Made by a program: the position numbers and the translations under genes
DNA from: Pelosinus fermentans JBW45
GTDB lineage: Bacteria; Bacillota; Negativicutes; DSM-13327
Direction of reading: 5' to 3'
Assembly (NCBI RefSeq): GCF_000271665.2
Contig: NZ_CP010978.1
Coordinates: 2,262,501 to 2,326,500 of the forward strand
Length of the DNA stretch: 64,000 nt
The notes under the pieces: model-generated
What the model saw: only the letters and a program-made list of their open reading frames with translations
Database searches by the model: none
What the model was told of the DNA's origin: nothing
Part shown: positions 20,719 through 29,823 of the stretch, one piece after another
Numbering within the stretch: the stretch's first letter is position 1
Layout of the letters: every line of letters begins with the position of its first letter

Positions 20719-21120
20719 ATGACTGACAATAGTATATATCGCCTGCAACAGTCTATGACTCCTGTAAGCCCGATTGCTGGAAAGTTAATCAATAATGCAA
20801 AAAATAATCAAGGGAAACAAAATGTTGCACCTTTTGATCAAATTTTATCCCAAGAGTTAACAGGTGTAAAATTTTCTCAGCATGCTCTGCAACGGCTGCA
20901 AAGTAGGAATATTAAACTGGGGCAGACGGAGTTACTTAAATTAAATGAAGCTGTGGAAAAAGCTTCGCAAAAAGGTGCGAATGAATCTTTGGTATTCATG
21001 AGTAATAGTAATCTAGCCTTAGTGGTGAGTGTGAAAAATAAAACAGTGATTACGATTATGGATGGTGCAAATAGCAAAGATAATGTATTTACGAATATTG
21101 ATAGTGCGGTAATTGTGTAA
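20719..21120 (+). CDS. Flagellar operon protein (TIGR02530-like)
   Basis: A 133-residue protein with the conserved core VKFSQHALQRLQSRNIKLG followed by ALVVSVKNKTVITIMDG. This small family is recurrently encoded between flgD and flgE in Firmicutes; its function is not established. It lacks a signal peptide. AGGAGG precedes the ATG. A role in hook assembly is suggested by position only. Confidence 0.82.
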   Translation: MTDNSIYRLQQSMTPVSPIAGKLINNAKNNQGKQNVAPFDQILSQELTGVKFSQHALQRLQSRNIKLGQTELLKLNEAVEKASQKGANESLVFMSNSNLALVVSVKNKTVITIMDGANSKDNVFTNIDSAVIV

Positions 21121-21200
21121 GGCTGGACCTCTGATGGAGAGCCTTTGACTGTTGAGTGATTGATACAGTCACAAATATAAAAAAGTGAGGTTGATTTATT
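21121..21200 (+). repeat. Two small inverted repeats before flgE
   Basis: GGCT (21121-21124) pairs with AGCC (21140-21143) around an inner CTCT/AGAG, and GACTGT (21147-21152) pairs with ACAGTC (21165-21170). The second hairpin ends about 30 bases before the flgE start and may shape the flgE leader. Confidence 0.45.
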
Positions 21201-22814
21201 ATGATGCGTTCCTTGTACGCTGCAGTTTCTGGTTTAAAAGGGAATCAAACCTATATGGATGTTATTGGTAATAATATTGCAAATGTAAATACAACTGGCT
21301 ACAAATCGTCTAATGTTACATTTCAAGATATGCTGAGTCAAACACTTCAGGGAGCCTCCAGTCCTTCAGGTACTCAGGGAGGGACAAATCCCATGCAGGT
21401 AGGTCTGGGTGTTGGTGTTGCCAGTATTAGTACCAACTTTACTGACGGCAGCACACAGCCAACAGGTATATCAACAAACCTGGCAATTTCAGGTGATGGG
21501 TTCTTTGTTGTAGGTACCCCTACGAATCAAATGTATACGCGAAGCGGTGATTTTACGACGGATGAGCAAGGAAATTTCCTTAATAGTGCAGGATATAGTG
21601 TATTAGGTTGGTCAGCTAATGCTTCTGGTGTTATTGATACTACCCAGCCAATATCAGCGTTGCAAATACCAGTAGGTTCAACAATGCCTGCTAAAGTATC
21701 TACTACAATTACCCTTACTGGTAATTTAAATGGGGGTGCTACTGCATTAGATGTAGATCAAGTGAAGAGTGATGCTGATGCTGCTGTCACAGCGGCTAAT
21801 GCATTAGTAGCGGCAGTTCCAGCAGCAAGTACAGCCGCACACACAGCAGCGGTTGCTGCACAAACAGCTGCTGTGACAGCAGCAACAGCAGCACAAAATT
21901 TAGTTGATGGTACTGGTACAGCAGCAGCAGCCTTAGCTGCGGCTAATGCTGCTGCTACTGCGGCGCAAACAGCAGCCAGTGCAATTGCAGCAGATCCAGC
22001 AGCGGCAGCAGCGGCTACTGCACAAGCTACTACCTTATCCACAACTACAAGCGCAACTGTAGCCTCAGCCACAGCTGCATCTAGCAACGATTCGGTTCAA
22101 CCAGTTTCTCTTGATGTATTTGATACGCAAGGAAATAAATATACATTAACAGGTACAATTACGAAAACTGCAGATAATACCTGGACATTTACACCAGCGT
22201 CAAAAATCATTGGTGGTACTGATGGAAAAACTGTAGTCGCTAATGTTACCGGAGGATCATCGACAATTAAATTTAATTCAGATGGTACGTTTGATACCAG
22301 TACTGTATTTAATGCTTTAACAATTAATCCAGCGGGCGGACCATATGCAGGAGCAGGTGCTTTCACAGTGCAGCCTAGCGGTTCAACGACGAGTCCGCTG
22401 ACTCAAAATGGCAGTGATTCTACTGCGAAAATTAGCGATACCGATGGTTATGCCGCTGGTACCCTAAATGGAAAGACCATTTCAACTACTGGTGAGATTA
22501 TTGGTAGTTTTACCAATGGGAAAACACAGGCCATTGGACAGGTCGCTTTGGCTGTATTTAATAATCCTGATGGTTTGCTTTCTGCGGGAGGTAATTTATA
22601 TACAAAAACTACCAATTCAGGAGAGGCTCAGATTGGTAAGGCAGGTACTGGGGGACGTGGTAAATTTACCCCTGGCAGCTTGGAAATGTCCAATGTGGAT
22701 TTGGCGCAGCAATTTACAAACATGATCGTTGCGCAGCGTGCATTCCAGGCTAATTCTAAAATTATTACGACTGATGATAATATGTTGGAAGAACTTGTAA
22801 ACCTTAAACGTTAA
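21201..22814 (+). CDS. flgE: Flagellar hook protein FlgE with Ala-rich insertion
   Basis: Main hook subunit. Residues 1-45 carry the axial N-terminal motif (SLYAAVSGLKGNQTYMDVIGN, NNIANVNTTGYK); ISGDGFFVV follows, and the C-terminus EMSNVDLAQQFTNMIVAQRAFQAN is canonical for FlgE/F/G. Between TITLTGNLN and PVSLDVFDTQGN, where homologues have a short linker, residues about 182-294 form an Ala/Thr-rich, GCA/GCT-codon-rich block with runs such as AAAALAAANAAATAAQTAA. This makes the protein 537 residues. The block is likely helical and probably extends the outer hook domain; that is inference. There is no frame break. Confidence 0.95.
   Translation: MMRSLYAAVSGLKGNQTYMDVIGNNIANVNTTGYKSSNVTFQDMLSQTLQGASSPSGTQGGTNPMQVGLGVGVASISTNFTDGSTQPTGISTNLAISGDGFFVVGTPTNQMYTRSGDFTTDEQGNFLNSAGYSVLGWSANASGVIDTTQPISALQIPVGSTMPAKVSTTITLTGNLNGGATALDVDQVKSDADAAVTAANALVAAVPAASTAAHTAAVAAQTAAVTAATAAQNLVDGTGTAAAALAAANAAATAAQTAASAIAADPAAAAAATAQATTLSTTTSATVASATAASSNDSVQPVSLDVFDTQGNKYTLTGTITKTADNTWTFTPASKIIGGTDGKTVVANVTGGSSTIKFNSDGTFDTSTVFNALTINPAGGPYAGAGAFTVQPSGSTTSPLTQNGSDSTAKISDTDGYAAGTLNGKTISTTGEIIGSFTNGKTQAIGQVALAVFNNPDGLLSAGGNLYTKTTNSGEAQIGKAGTGGRGKFTPGSLEMSNVDLAQQFTNMIVAQRAFQANSKIITTDDNMLEELVNLKR
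21744..22082 (+). repeat. Ala-codon low-complexity block inside flgE
   Basis: About 340 bases dominated by GCA, GCT, GCG and ACA codons, without an exact tandem unit. It encodes the Ala-rich insertion of FlgE. Its composition stands apart from the AT-rich flanks. The antisense strand is also open here because of this composition. Confidence 0.8.
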
Positions 22815-22823
22815 TAAATAGGT

Positions 22824-22846
22824 AAGGGGGGCGAAAATCCCCCCTT
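22824..22846 (+). terminator. G/C hairpin without T-run after flgE
   Basis: AAGGGGGG (22824-22831) pairs perfectly with CCCCCCTT (22839-22846) around a 7-base loop. No U-tract follows, so it is more likely a partial terminator or a 3'-end stabiliser of the flgE mRNA than a full stop; flbD starts 32 bases later. Confidence 0.65.
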
Positions 22847-22877
22847 CTATAAAATGTGAATGTATGGAGGCTTTTTT

Positions 22878-23072
22878 ATGATAAAAGTAGCGCGTCTTAA
22901 ATCCCAAGAGGAATTTGTATTAAATGCGGAATTGATTGAAACGATTGAAGAAACTCCTGATACAGTGATTACCCTTACGAGTGGTAGAAAGCTGATTGTC
23001 GAAGAAACCATGGATGAAGTAGTGCGTAAAGTAATGGACTATCGTCGAGCTATTTTTGGTAAGTTTAGATAG
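22878..23072 (+). CDS. FlbD/SwrD family flagellar protein
   Basis: A 64-residue protein, MIKVARL...FVLNAELIETIEETPDTVITL, matching the FlbD/SwrD (YlzI) family in sequence, length and position between flgE and fliL. In Bacillus subtilis SwrD supports stator function and swarming. The longer open frame from 22860 lacks a ribosome site, while TGGAGG (22865-22870) suits ATG 22878. Confidence 0.88.
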   Translation: MIKVARLKSQEEFVLNAELIETIEETPDTVITLTSGRKLIVEETMDEVVRKVMDYRRAIFGKFR

Positions 23073-23237
23073 ATATATCTTATTGCTAAAAATACTGTCT
23101 GTTTATCAAGAATGAAAATTATATGATAAATAAAAGTTTTATTGTCATTTTAATAAGTTGAAAGATGAGTAGTAAAAAGCTGTACTAAGTGTATTAGCGT
23201 TTAACAGATATGTGTAGTCTAAAATGGGGGTGTAACA

Positions 23238-23717
23238 GTGGCTGATGGTCAAAAGAAATTTCCAATGATGCTTATGGTAGGGATGATTGTATTTGGTTTA
23301 TTATTGGCTGGGGGGATTTCCTACTTTATTGCGACTAAAATTGTTGCTGATAAAGCGGTGGACAAGAAAAGTTCTCAACGAGAATCAGGTGTTTTTGTAA
23401 AATTGGGTGATGCAAAAGATGGGCTGTTGATTAATATTGGCGGTGCAAGTAGTGGACGTTACTTGAAAATTGGACTTATTGTAGAGTTAAGACCTGACAA
23501 AAAGGCTACTACTGTAGCTGCCACTGGAAAAATGCCTTCACCAGAAGAAATAAAACTTGCAGATACAGCTGTTTATGTATTACGATCTTTAAAAATCGAA
23601 GATTTTGATCCTCTCAAGCAAGAACAGTTAAAAGAACTTTTGAAAAATGAAATTAATAAATCTTTTGGTGATGATCGAGTGTATGACGTATATATAACCA
23701 ATTTTGTTTTGCAGTAG
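23238..23717 (+). CDS. fliL: Flagellar basal body protein FliL
   Basis: Single-pass membrane protein surrounding stators. A membrane helix spans about residues 10-32 (MLMVGMIVFGLLLAGGISYFIA), followed by a periplasm-facing SPFH-like domain with LKIGLIVEL and a C-terminal IYDVYITNFVLQ-like end (here RVYDVYITNFVLQ). 159 residues; GTG start after GGGGG. It lies before fliM, as is usual. Confidence 0.9.
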   Translation: MADGQKKFPMMLMVGMIVFGLLLAGGISYFIATKIVADKAVDKKSSQRESGVFVKLGDAKDGLLINIGGASSGRYLKIGLIVELRPDKKATTVAATGKMPSPEEIKLADTAVYVLRSLKIEDFDPLKQEQLKELLKNEINKSFGDDRVYDVYITNFVLQ

Positions 23718-23775
23718 ATTTAGAATGTATACCGTATTATAATATGTAATAGAGTGGTGGAAAGGAGAGAACGTA

Positions 23776-24780
23776 TTGGCAGGTTCAGATGTGTTATCCC
23801 AATCTGAAATTGATGATCTGTTATCTGCATTATCTACAGGCGTAGTATCAGCCGAAGAAATAAAAGATGAGCAGAAACAAAGAAAAATAAAAGTCTATGA
23901 TTTTAAGCGCCCAGATAAATTTTCTAAGGATCAAATTCGTACCTTATATATGCTGCATGAAAATTTTGCTCGTCTTATGAACACTTACCTTTCCGCACAT
24001 CTTCGGACGCTTGTACATATTGATGTAGCTTCTGTTGATCAATTAACGTATGAAGAATTTATTCGTTCATTGCCCAATCCAAGTGTTATTGGTGTTTTTC
24101 AAATGCGCCCTCTTAAAGGGAATGCGATTTTGGAGCTAAACCCGAATGTGATTTTTTCGATTATTGATCGCTTGTTTGGCGGTCCCGGCTTACCTCCTGC
24201 TAAAACACGATCATTAACTGACATTGAAGAAGCGATTGTTAAAAGAGTGATAAACAAAACGCTAGAATGTTTTTCAGACGCTTGGAAGCAAGTGGTTGCG
24301 ATTGAGCCTAAGTTAGAAATTATAGAATCCAATCCTCAATTTACTCAAATTGTTCCGCCTAATGATATGGTCGTTATTATTACATTACATGTGAAGATTG
24401 GCCAAGTAGAAGGACTAGTTAATATTTGTATTCCATATTTAGTGCTTGAGCCCATCATGTCGAAATTGACTACTACCTATTGGGTTGCTTCTTCCGTTGC
24501 TAAACAAGCATTGCCTGAGCATATTAATGCAATACAGCGTAAGTTAGAAAAAGCTTTTATTCCTCTATATGTAGAATTAGGAAGAACGACAGTTACTGTG
24601 CAGGAATTATTAGGTTTAGTGGTGAATGATGTATTGCAGTTAGAGAGTAAAATAGAAAACGATCTGAATGTAATTGTAGGTCAACGCGAAAAGTTTAGAG
24701 GGAAACCAGGACTCTCAGGACATAAGGTTGCATTACAAATAACACAAGTAATTTCAGAAGGAGATGAAAATTATGACTGA
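23776..24780 (+). CDS. fliM: Flagellar motor switch protein FliM
   Basis: C-ring protein that receives CheY-P. The N-terminal CheY-binding peptide LSQSEIDDLLSAL is followed by the CheC-like middle domain with GGxG-type FGGPGLPP and a C-terminal SPOA domain (about 255-330) with VELGRTTVTVQELLGL. TTG start after GGAGAG, 334 residues. Its last codons overlap the fliY start. Confidence 0.96.
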   Translation: MAGSDVLSQSEIDDLLSALSTGVVSAEEIKDEQKQRKIKVYDFKRPDKFSKDQIRTLYMLHENFARLMNTYLSAHLRTLVHIDVASVDQLTYEEFIRSLPNPSVIGVFQMRPLKGNAILELNPNVIFSIIDRLFGGPGLPPAKTRSLTDIEEAIVKRVINKTLECFSDAWKQVVAIEPKLEIIESNPQFTQIVPPNDMVVIITLHVKIGQVEGLVNICIPYLVLEPIMSKLTTTYWVASSVAKQALPEHINAIQRKLEKAFIPLYVELGRTTVTVQELLGLVVNDVLQLESKIENDLNVIVGQREKFRGKPGLSGHKVALQITQVISEGDENYD

Positions 24781-25882
24781 AGGCTTTCTATCCCAAGACG
24801 AGATTGATGCCTTACTAAGGGGAGAAGCTACTTCATCCTCTTCAACACCTGAGTTATCCGCAATGGAGCAAGATGCCCTTGGTGAAATTGGTAATATTTC
24901 TATGGGAAGTGCGGCAACTACATTGTCTGTATTGCTTGGACGCCGGGTATCTATTACTACACCGCGTGTGTCTGTTTCTAATTTAGAGGAGATCAAGGGG
25001 CAATATCCTTTGCCGTATTTGGTTATTGAAGTTGGATATACACATGGCATCGTAGGGACTAATGTTTTAGCGATTCGAGAACAGGACGCATTAATTATTG
25101 CAGATTTAATGATGGGGGGGGATGGACTCAATCCACCTACCGAATTAAATGAATTATACATGAGTGCCGTAAGTGAGGCTATGAATCAGATGATGGGTGG
25201 AGTAGCGACATCTATGTCAACTGTGTTCCGGAAAAAAATAGACATTGCTCCGCCGAATGTAAATTTGATTGATTTTGCAGTTGCTTCTAGCATTACAAAT
25301 GCTGTTGGCACCGATGACAACATTGTTCGTGTCGCTTTTCGTATGGAAGTGGAAGATTTAATTGATAGTGAAATTATGCAAATTTTACCGATTGATGTAG
25401 CAAAAGAAATGGTGGACAGCCTTATGAATGCCGTACAACCACCAGCAGCTGCACCAGTTGCAGAAGCTCCCAAGACTGCAGATGCATCGTCATCTCAAGC
25501 CCAGACTGCAAAAGCCCAGCAGCAAGTGGCAGCGGCTTCAGTCGCAAAACAGCATATACAGCCTGTTAATGTACAACCTGTACAATTTGCTCCTCTAGTA
25601 CAGGGGACGATGCCGGTCACTGATACCAATATTGAACGTATTATGGATGTGCCATTACAAGTGACGGTAGAACTTGGCAGAACTCGTAAATTAATTCGTG
25701 ATATTCTAGAATTAGCACCTGGTTCAGTAATGGAGCTGGATAAACTAGCTGGTGAGCCTGTAGATATACTAGTGAATGGGAAACTTATTGCCAAGGGTGA
25801 AGTTGTAGTAATAGATGAAAATTTTGGGGTAAGAATTACTGATATTATAAGTCCACTAGAGCGGACCTATAATTTACAATAG
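24773..25882 (+). CDS. fliY: Switch phosphatase FliY (CheC-FliN fusion)
   Basis: C-ring protein that dephosphorylates CheY-P. It starts with its own FliM-like peptide FLSQDEIDALLRG. A CheC-type domain follows with two phosphatase motifs, the first around EIGNISMGSAATTL and the second around EAMNQMMGGVATSM. An Ala/Gln/Pro-rich linker covers about 225-285. A C-terminal FliN/SPOA domain contains VELGRTRKLIRDIL. ATG 24773 is chosen over 24764 because AAGGAG directly abuts the latter. 369 residues. Confidence 0.94.
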   Translation: MTEGFLSQDEIDALLRGEATSSSSTPELSAMEQDALGEIGNISMGSAATTLSVLLGRRVSITTPRVSVSNLEEIKGQYPLPYLVIEVGYTHGIVGTNVLAIREQDALIIADLMMGGDGLNPPTELNELYMSAVSEAMNQMMGGVATSMSTVFRKKIDIAPPNVNLIDFAVASSITNAVGTDDNIVRVAFRMEVEDLIDSEIMQILPIDVAKEMVDSLMNAVQPPAAAPVAEAPKTADASSSQAQTAKAQQQVAAASVAKQHIQPVNVQPVQFAPLVQGTMPVTDTNIERIMDVPLQVTVELGRTRKLIRDILELAPGSVMELDKLAGEPVDILVNGKLIAKGEVVVIDENFGVRITDIISPLERTYNLQ

Positions 25883-25930
25883 TTATGATTGTTGATAATG
25901 ATAATAGAGTAATCAGGAGGAGATAAAATA

Positions 25931-26293
25931 ATGGCGACTAGAGTGTTAATTGTTGATGATGCTGCATTTATGCGTATGATGGTTAAAGATATTTTGAGTA
26001 AAAATGGATATGAGATCGTAGGTGAGGCGGAAAATGGAGTAAAGGCATTAGAAAAGTACCAAGAACTAAAGCCAGATCTTACGACTATGGATATTACTAT
26101 GCCAGAAATGGATGGTATAACTGCAGTGAAAGAAATTAAAAAAATTGATCCTAACGCAAAAGTCATTATGTGTAGTGCGATGGGGCAACAAGCAATGGTT
26201 GTTGAAGCGATTCAGGCAGGTGCTCGCGATTTTATTGTTAAGCCTTTTCAGCCAGATCGAGTATTGGAAGCTGTTCGCAAAGCGGTTGGTTAA
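25931..26293 (+). CDS. cheY: Chemotaxis response regulator CheY
   Basis: Single receiver domain, 120 residues, phosphorylated by CheA and acting on FliM/FliY. Acidic pair VDDAAFMR near residues 8-9, phosphoacceptor Asp near 54 in TMDITMPEMDG, switch Ser in CSAMGQ, and Lys in FIVKPFQ. AGGAGG precedes the ATG. Encoded between fliY and fliO as in Bacillus. Confidence 0.96.
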   Translation: MATRVLIVDDAAFMRMMVKDILSKNGYEIVGEAENGVKALEKYQELKPDLTTMDITMPEMDGITAVKEIKKIDPNAKVIMCSAMGQQAMVVEAIQAGARDFIVKPFQPDRVLEAVRKAVG

Positions 26294-26295
26294 TA

Positions 26296-26859
26296 ATGAA
26301 TAAGAACAAATACCGAGTTTTCTGGAGGCTTTTCTTACTGCTATTTTGCATTGGAATCTTTTTTTATGGACAAGTTTATGCGGCAGAATCCAATGGCGAT
26401 TATTTACAATACCAAGAGCCTAAGCCTGTGACTTCAACGTCTTGGCTTTCTACGGTTTCCTATGTTCTTTCTTTACTAATAACCTTTGCTGCTGTTATTG
26501 GTCTTGCATATTTTGCTTCCCGTTTTTTAGGAAAAAAATTGGGAAGCTTATCTGCTAGTGGCAGTAGTAGAATCATTAATACATTATCATTTGGTGCCAA
26601 TCGTGCTGTTTATACAGTGGAGATTGCAGGAAAATTTTTGGTACTAGGCGTTACTGATCATGCGATTACTGTATTGCAGGAAATAACAAACCCTGAGGAA
26701 ATTGAAAAAATGAAAGCAGAACAATTAACAGTACCCATAAATCAATTCGATACTATTTTTCAAAAGCAGCTTGCTTCTCTGCAACGATTTTCACAAACTT
26801 TTCCTACTGCTTTTGGTGATCTGCAGAGTAAACAAAAACATGAAAGTGGGAAGAGGTAA
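26296..26859 (+). CDS. fliO: Flagellar biosynthetic protein FliO
   Basis: Assists assembly of the FliP ring of the export gate. A signal peptide ending near VYAA (about 32) and a membrane helix at about 50-72 (SYVLSLLITFAAVIGLAYFAS) precede the FliO domain with RIINTLSFGANRAVYTVEIAGKFLVLGVT. 187 residues. fliP begins on the next base after its stop. Confidence 0.87.
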   Translation: MNKNKYRVFWRLFLLLFCIGIFFYGQVYAAESNGDYLQYQEPKPVTSTSWLSTVSYVLSLLITFAAVIGLAYFASRFLGKKLGSLSASGSSRIINTLSFGANRAVYTVEIAGKFLVLGVTDHAITVLQEITNPEEIEKMKAEQLTVPINQFDTIFQKQLASLQRFSQTFPTAFGDLQSKQKHESGKR

Positions 26860-27624
26860 GTGGCTAAAATTCAAAATGCTATGATTGTTGTTACTGTTTT
26901 CATTAGTTTATTTGTTATACCAGCATTGGCAAATGCCGCACCTTTAGTTCCTCTTCCTAATATTAATGTTGAAGTAGGGGCCGCTACTGAGCCTAAGGAT
27001 GTTGCACTTAGTTTGCAGATTTTACTCACGATGACGGTATTAACGTTAGCGCCGTCGATTTTGATTATGATGACTTCATTTACACGCATCATTGTTGTCT
27101 TATCTTTTCTGCGTAGTGCTCTTGCGACACAGCAAATGCCGCCAAATCAAGTTCTGGTTGGTATGGCATTATTTTTAACTTTTTTTACAATGTCTCCCTA
27201 TCTTGAACAGTCAAATCAAAATGGGCTGCAGCCATATTTAGCTGGCAGCATTACTCAAGAAGCTGCAATGACGGAAGTTTTAAAACCAATGCGTGAGTTT
27301 ATGTTTAAGCAAACACGGGAAAATGATTTGGCGTTGTTTGTAAATTTATCAGAAGGTGTTCGACCTAATTCACCAGAAGATGTTCCGACAACGACGTTAA
27401 TACCATCGTTCATAATTAGTGAGCTAAAGACGGCATTTCAAATAGGATTTTTGATTTATATTCCTTTCATTGTTATTGACATGGTGGTTGCAAGCACATT
27501 GATGTCCATGGGGATGATGATGCTGCCTCCAGTCATGATCTCTCTGCCATTTAAGTTATTATTATTTATCTTAGTGGATGGTTGGCACTTGATTATTCTC
27601 TCATTAATTAATAGTTTCCACTAA
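26860..27624 (+). CDS. fliP: Export gate protein FliP
   Basis: Core of the FliPQR export channel. A cleaved signal peptide (ALANAAPL) is followed by the FliP signature LAPSILIMMTSFTRIIVVLSFLRSALATQQMPPNQ (landmarks MMTSFTRI and PPNQVLVG). Three further membrane segments and the PFKLLLFILVDGW end follow. GTG start abutting the fliO stop; 254 residues. Confidence 0.96.
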   Translation: MAKIQNAMIVVTVFISLFVIPALANAAPLVPLPNINVEVGAATEPKDVALSLQILLTMTVLTLAPSILIMMTSFTRIIVVLSFLRSALATQQMPPNQVLVGMALFLTFFTMSPYLEQSNQNGLQPYLAGSITQEAAMTEVLKPMREFMFKQTRENDLALFVNLSEGVRPNSPEDVPTTTLIPSFIISELKTAFQIGFLIYIPFIVIDMVVASTLMSMGMMMLPPVMISLPFKLLLFILVDGWHLIILSLINSFH

Positions 27625-27634
27625 AGGAGGAAAT

Positions 27635-27904
27635 ATGTCAGGTGATTTAGCAATACAAATTGGCCGCGAGGCATTAACCATGGTAATGCTGATTGCTGCT
27701 CCTATGTTAGGATTAGGTTTGTTAGTGGGGATTTTAGTAAGTATTTTTCAAGCGACTACTCAGATTCAAGAGCAAACCTTAGTATTTATTCCTAAAATTA
27801 TAGCAATTTTTGTCGCGATATTGGTCTTTGGCCCGTGGATGTTAAGTTTGATGGTTGATTATACTCGCGAGATTTTTATCAACCTACCAAACTTGGTACG
27901 TTAA
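27635..27904 (+). CDS. fliQ: Export gate protein FliQ
   Basis: 89-residue helical hairpin with two membrane segments around GLLVGILVSIFQATTQIQEQTL, the FliQ signature. Sits between fliP and fliR with AAAGGAGG before the ATG. Confidence 0.96.
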   Translation: MSGDLAIQIGREALTMVMLIAAPMLGLGLLVGILVSIFQATTQIQEQTLVFIPKIIAIFVAILVFGPWMLSLMVDYTREIFINLPNLVR

Positions 27905-27922
27905 CGTAAGGGGTAATTATTT

Positions 27923-28699
27923 GTGGATCTTTTTGCACTTCTGCAAAATCAAGTAGCTTTTTTCTTGTTAATTTTTGTTCGTATAACTGGCATCTTCATG
28001 ATGACTCCTATTTTTGGCAGCCGAAACATTCCAGTCAGTATTAAAGCTGGATTGTCATTAATCCTCACATATATATTATTTCCCATCGTATTTAATGATA
28101 GTGCTGCAATACCTAATGATTTCCTTCCTTACATTTTTATTGTAATAGGAGAGCTTCTTATCGGATTAACCATAGGCTTTTTAAGTTCATTGGTTTTTTC
28201 TGCTATACAAATGGCAGGACAATTACTGGATATGCAGATTGGATTTGGGGTTATTAATATTATTGATCCCCAATCTGGCGGTCAAGTACCTTTAGTTGGT
28301 AACTTCAAGCATATGCTGGCATTGATTATTTTCCTAGCAACGAATGGACATCATGTGTTACTATCTGCTTTGTTTGTCAGTTTTAAGTTAATGCCAGTCA
28401 CTGGTGTGGTAGTTAAAGCGGCTCTAACAAATTTTGTAGTTGATATGGTGGGAGGCACTTTTATTATTGCCATGAAAATTAGTTTGCCTATACTTATTTC
28501 GCTGGTAATAACGGATGTAGCTCTTGGTATTTTGGCCCGTACGATGCCGCAAATGAACATATTTGTGGTTGGTGTGCCAGGAAAAATTCTTGTTGGTTTA
28601 TTTGTTCTATCTTTAGCATTACCTTTTTATATATTTTTTTTGGAGATGGCGTTTAATGGGATGTATAAAGATATTTTCCGACTTCTTTCCATGTTCTAG
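27923..28699 (+). CDS. fliR: Export gate protein FliR
   Basis: Fifth gate subunit, 258 residues with about six membrane segments. FVRITGIFMMTPIFGSRNIP at the N-terminus and QLLDMQIGFGVINIIDPQSGGQVP in the middle are characteristic. GTG start. The C-terminal codons overlap the flhB start by 44 bases. Confidence 0.95.
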   Translation: MDLFALLQNQVAFFLLIFVRITGIFMMTPIFGSRNIPVSIKAGLSLILTYILFPIVFNDSAAIPNDFLPYIFIVIGELLIGLTIGFLSSLVFSAIQMAGQLLDMQIGFGVINIIDPQSGGQVPLVGNFKHMLALIIFLATNGHHVLLSALFVSFKLMPVTGVVVKAALTNFVVDMVGGTFIIAMKISLPILISLVITDVALGILARTMPQMNIFVVGVPGKILVGLFVLSLALPFYIFFLEMAFNGMYKDIFRLLSMF

Positions 28700-29804
28700 C
28701 AAGATACAATTACAACCATTTTCTAAGAATGTATCCTTCGATTTACAGCTGTTTGCCGGAGAAAAAACCGAAGAGGCTACGTCTAAGCGAAAGGGAGAAG
28801 CTAGGCAAAAAGGACAAGTTGCTAAAAGTACGGAAGTTAACTCGGTATTTATTATTTTAGCAGCATTTTTTACATTAAAGCTAATTGGTTCTTATATTTA
28901 TGATGAGCTCACGAGATACATGCAACTTAGTTTTTCTAATGTTGCAATGGCCGATATGACGATTAATTCCATTCGGGAAATATTCCTTGGTTTTGCCATT
29001 GTCTTTTTAAAGACAGCATTGCCAGTTATGTGTGTGATCTTGATTGTGTCATTGACGATTAATTTTATTCAAGTTGGCTTTCTTTTTTCTTTTGAGCCTC
29101 TTATGCCTAAATTGAGTAAACTTAACCCTATTTCGGGATTTGGACGTTTATTCTCAAAACGCTCATTAGTGGAACTCGTAAAATCTTTATTTAAAATAAT
29201 CATTATCGGCTACTTTATTTATCGATTTATGAGAAAACAAATTGAGCAGATTCCTAGCTTAATCAGTGCTGAGCTCATTGATTCGTTACATTTAGCGGCA
29301 TCCTTAATTTTAAATCTGGTATTTCAAATTAGTGCAGTAATGCTTGTCTTGGCTGCATTTGATTATTTTTATCAATGGTGGGAACACAAGGAAAGCTTAA
29401 AGATGAGTAAAGATGATATTAAACAAGAATTTAAGCAGTCAGAAGGTGACCCGCTGATTAAAGGGAAAATAAAACAGCGACAGCGAGCAATGTCGATGCA
29501 GCGCATGATGCAGGAAGTTCCAAAAGCAGATGTCATTGTAACAAATCCTACTCACTTTGCTGTTGCCTTAAAATATGAAAAATCTATGGCGGCTCCCGTT
29601 ATCGTAGCAAAAGGTCAAGATCTAATTGCTCAAAGAATTAAAGCGATTGCCAAAGAAAATAAAGTAGTAATTGTTGAGAATAAAGTTTTAGCAAGGGCTT
29701 TATATGCGGCAGTAGATATTGGTTATCCTGTGCCACCAGAATTATATCAAGCTGTTGCAGAAGTTTTAGCATATGTTTATAAATTAAAAAAACGCTTGTC
29801 CTAA
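28656..29804 (+). CDS. flhB: Export specificity switch protein FlhB
   Basis: Controls the switch from rod/hook to filament export. Four membrane helices span about 55-250, and the cytoplasmic domain has the autocleavage motif NPTH near 298 (VTNPTHFAVALKYE). The FDLQLFAGEKTEEAT start is typical of Firmicutes. The only in-frame start upstream of it is ATG 28656, with TGGAG ten bases before it, so the gene begins inside fliR. 382 residues. Confidence 0.94.
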   Translation: MGCIKIFSDFFPCSSKIQLQPFSKNVSFDLQLFAGEKTEEATSKRKGEARQKGQVAKSTEVNSVFIILAAFFTLKLIGSYIYDELTRYMQLSFSNVAMADMTINSIREIFLGFAIVFLKTALPVMCVILIVSLTINFIQVGFLFSFEPLMPKLSKLNPISGFGRLFSKRSLVELVKSLFKIIIIGYFIYRFMRKQIEQIPSLISAELIDSLHLAASLILNLVFQISAVMLVLAAFDYFYQWWEHKESLKMSKDDIKQEFKQSEGDPLIKGKIKQRQRAMSMQRMMQEVPKADVIVTNPTHFAVALKYEKSMAAPVIVAKGQDLIAQRIKAIAKENKVVIVENKVLARALYAAVDIGYPVPPELYQAVAEVLAYVYKLKKRLS

Positions 29805-29823
29805 GTTGTAGAAGGAGTAAAAA

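Noticed and set aside
21758..22087. Ala-rich open frame on the minus strand inside flgE
   Set aside because: It exists only because GCN-rich codons stay open in the antisense direction; no ribosome site and the flgE frame is clearly real.
23073..23237. Possible SigD promoter before fliL
   Set aside because: No TAAA-N15-GCCGATAT-like pair of adequate quality; short AT palindromes only.
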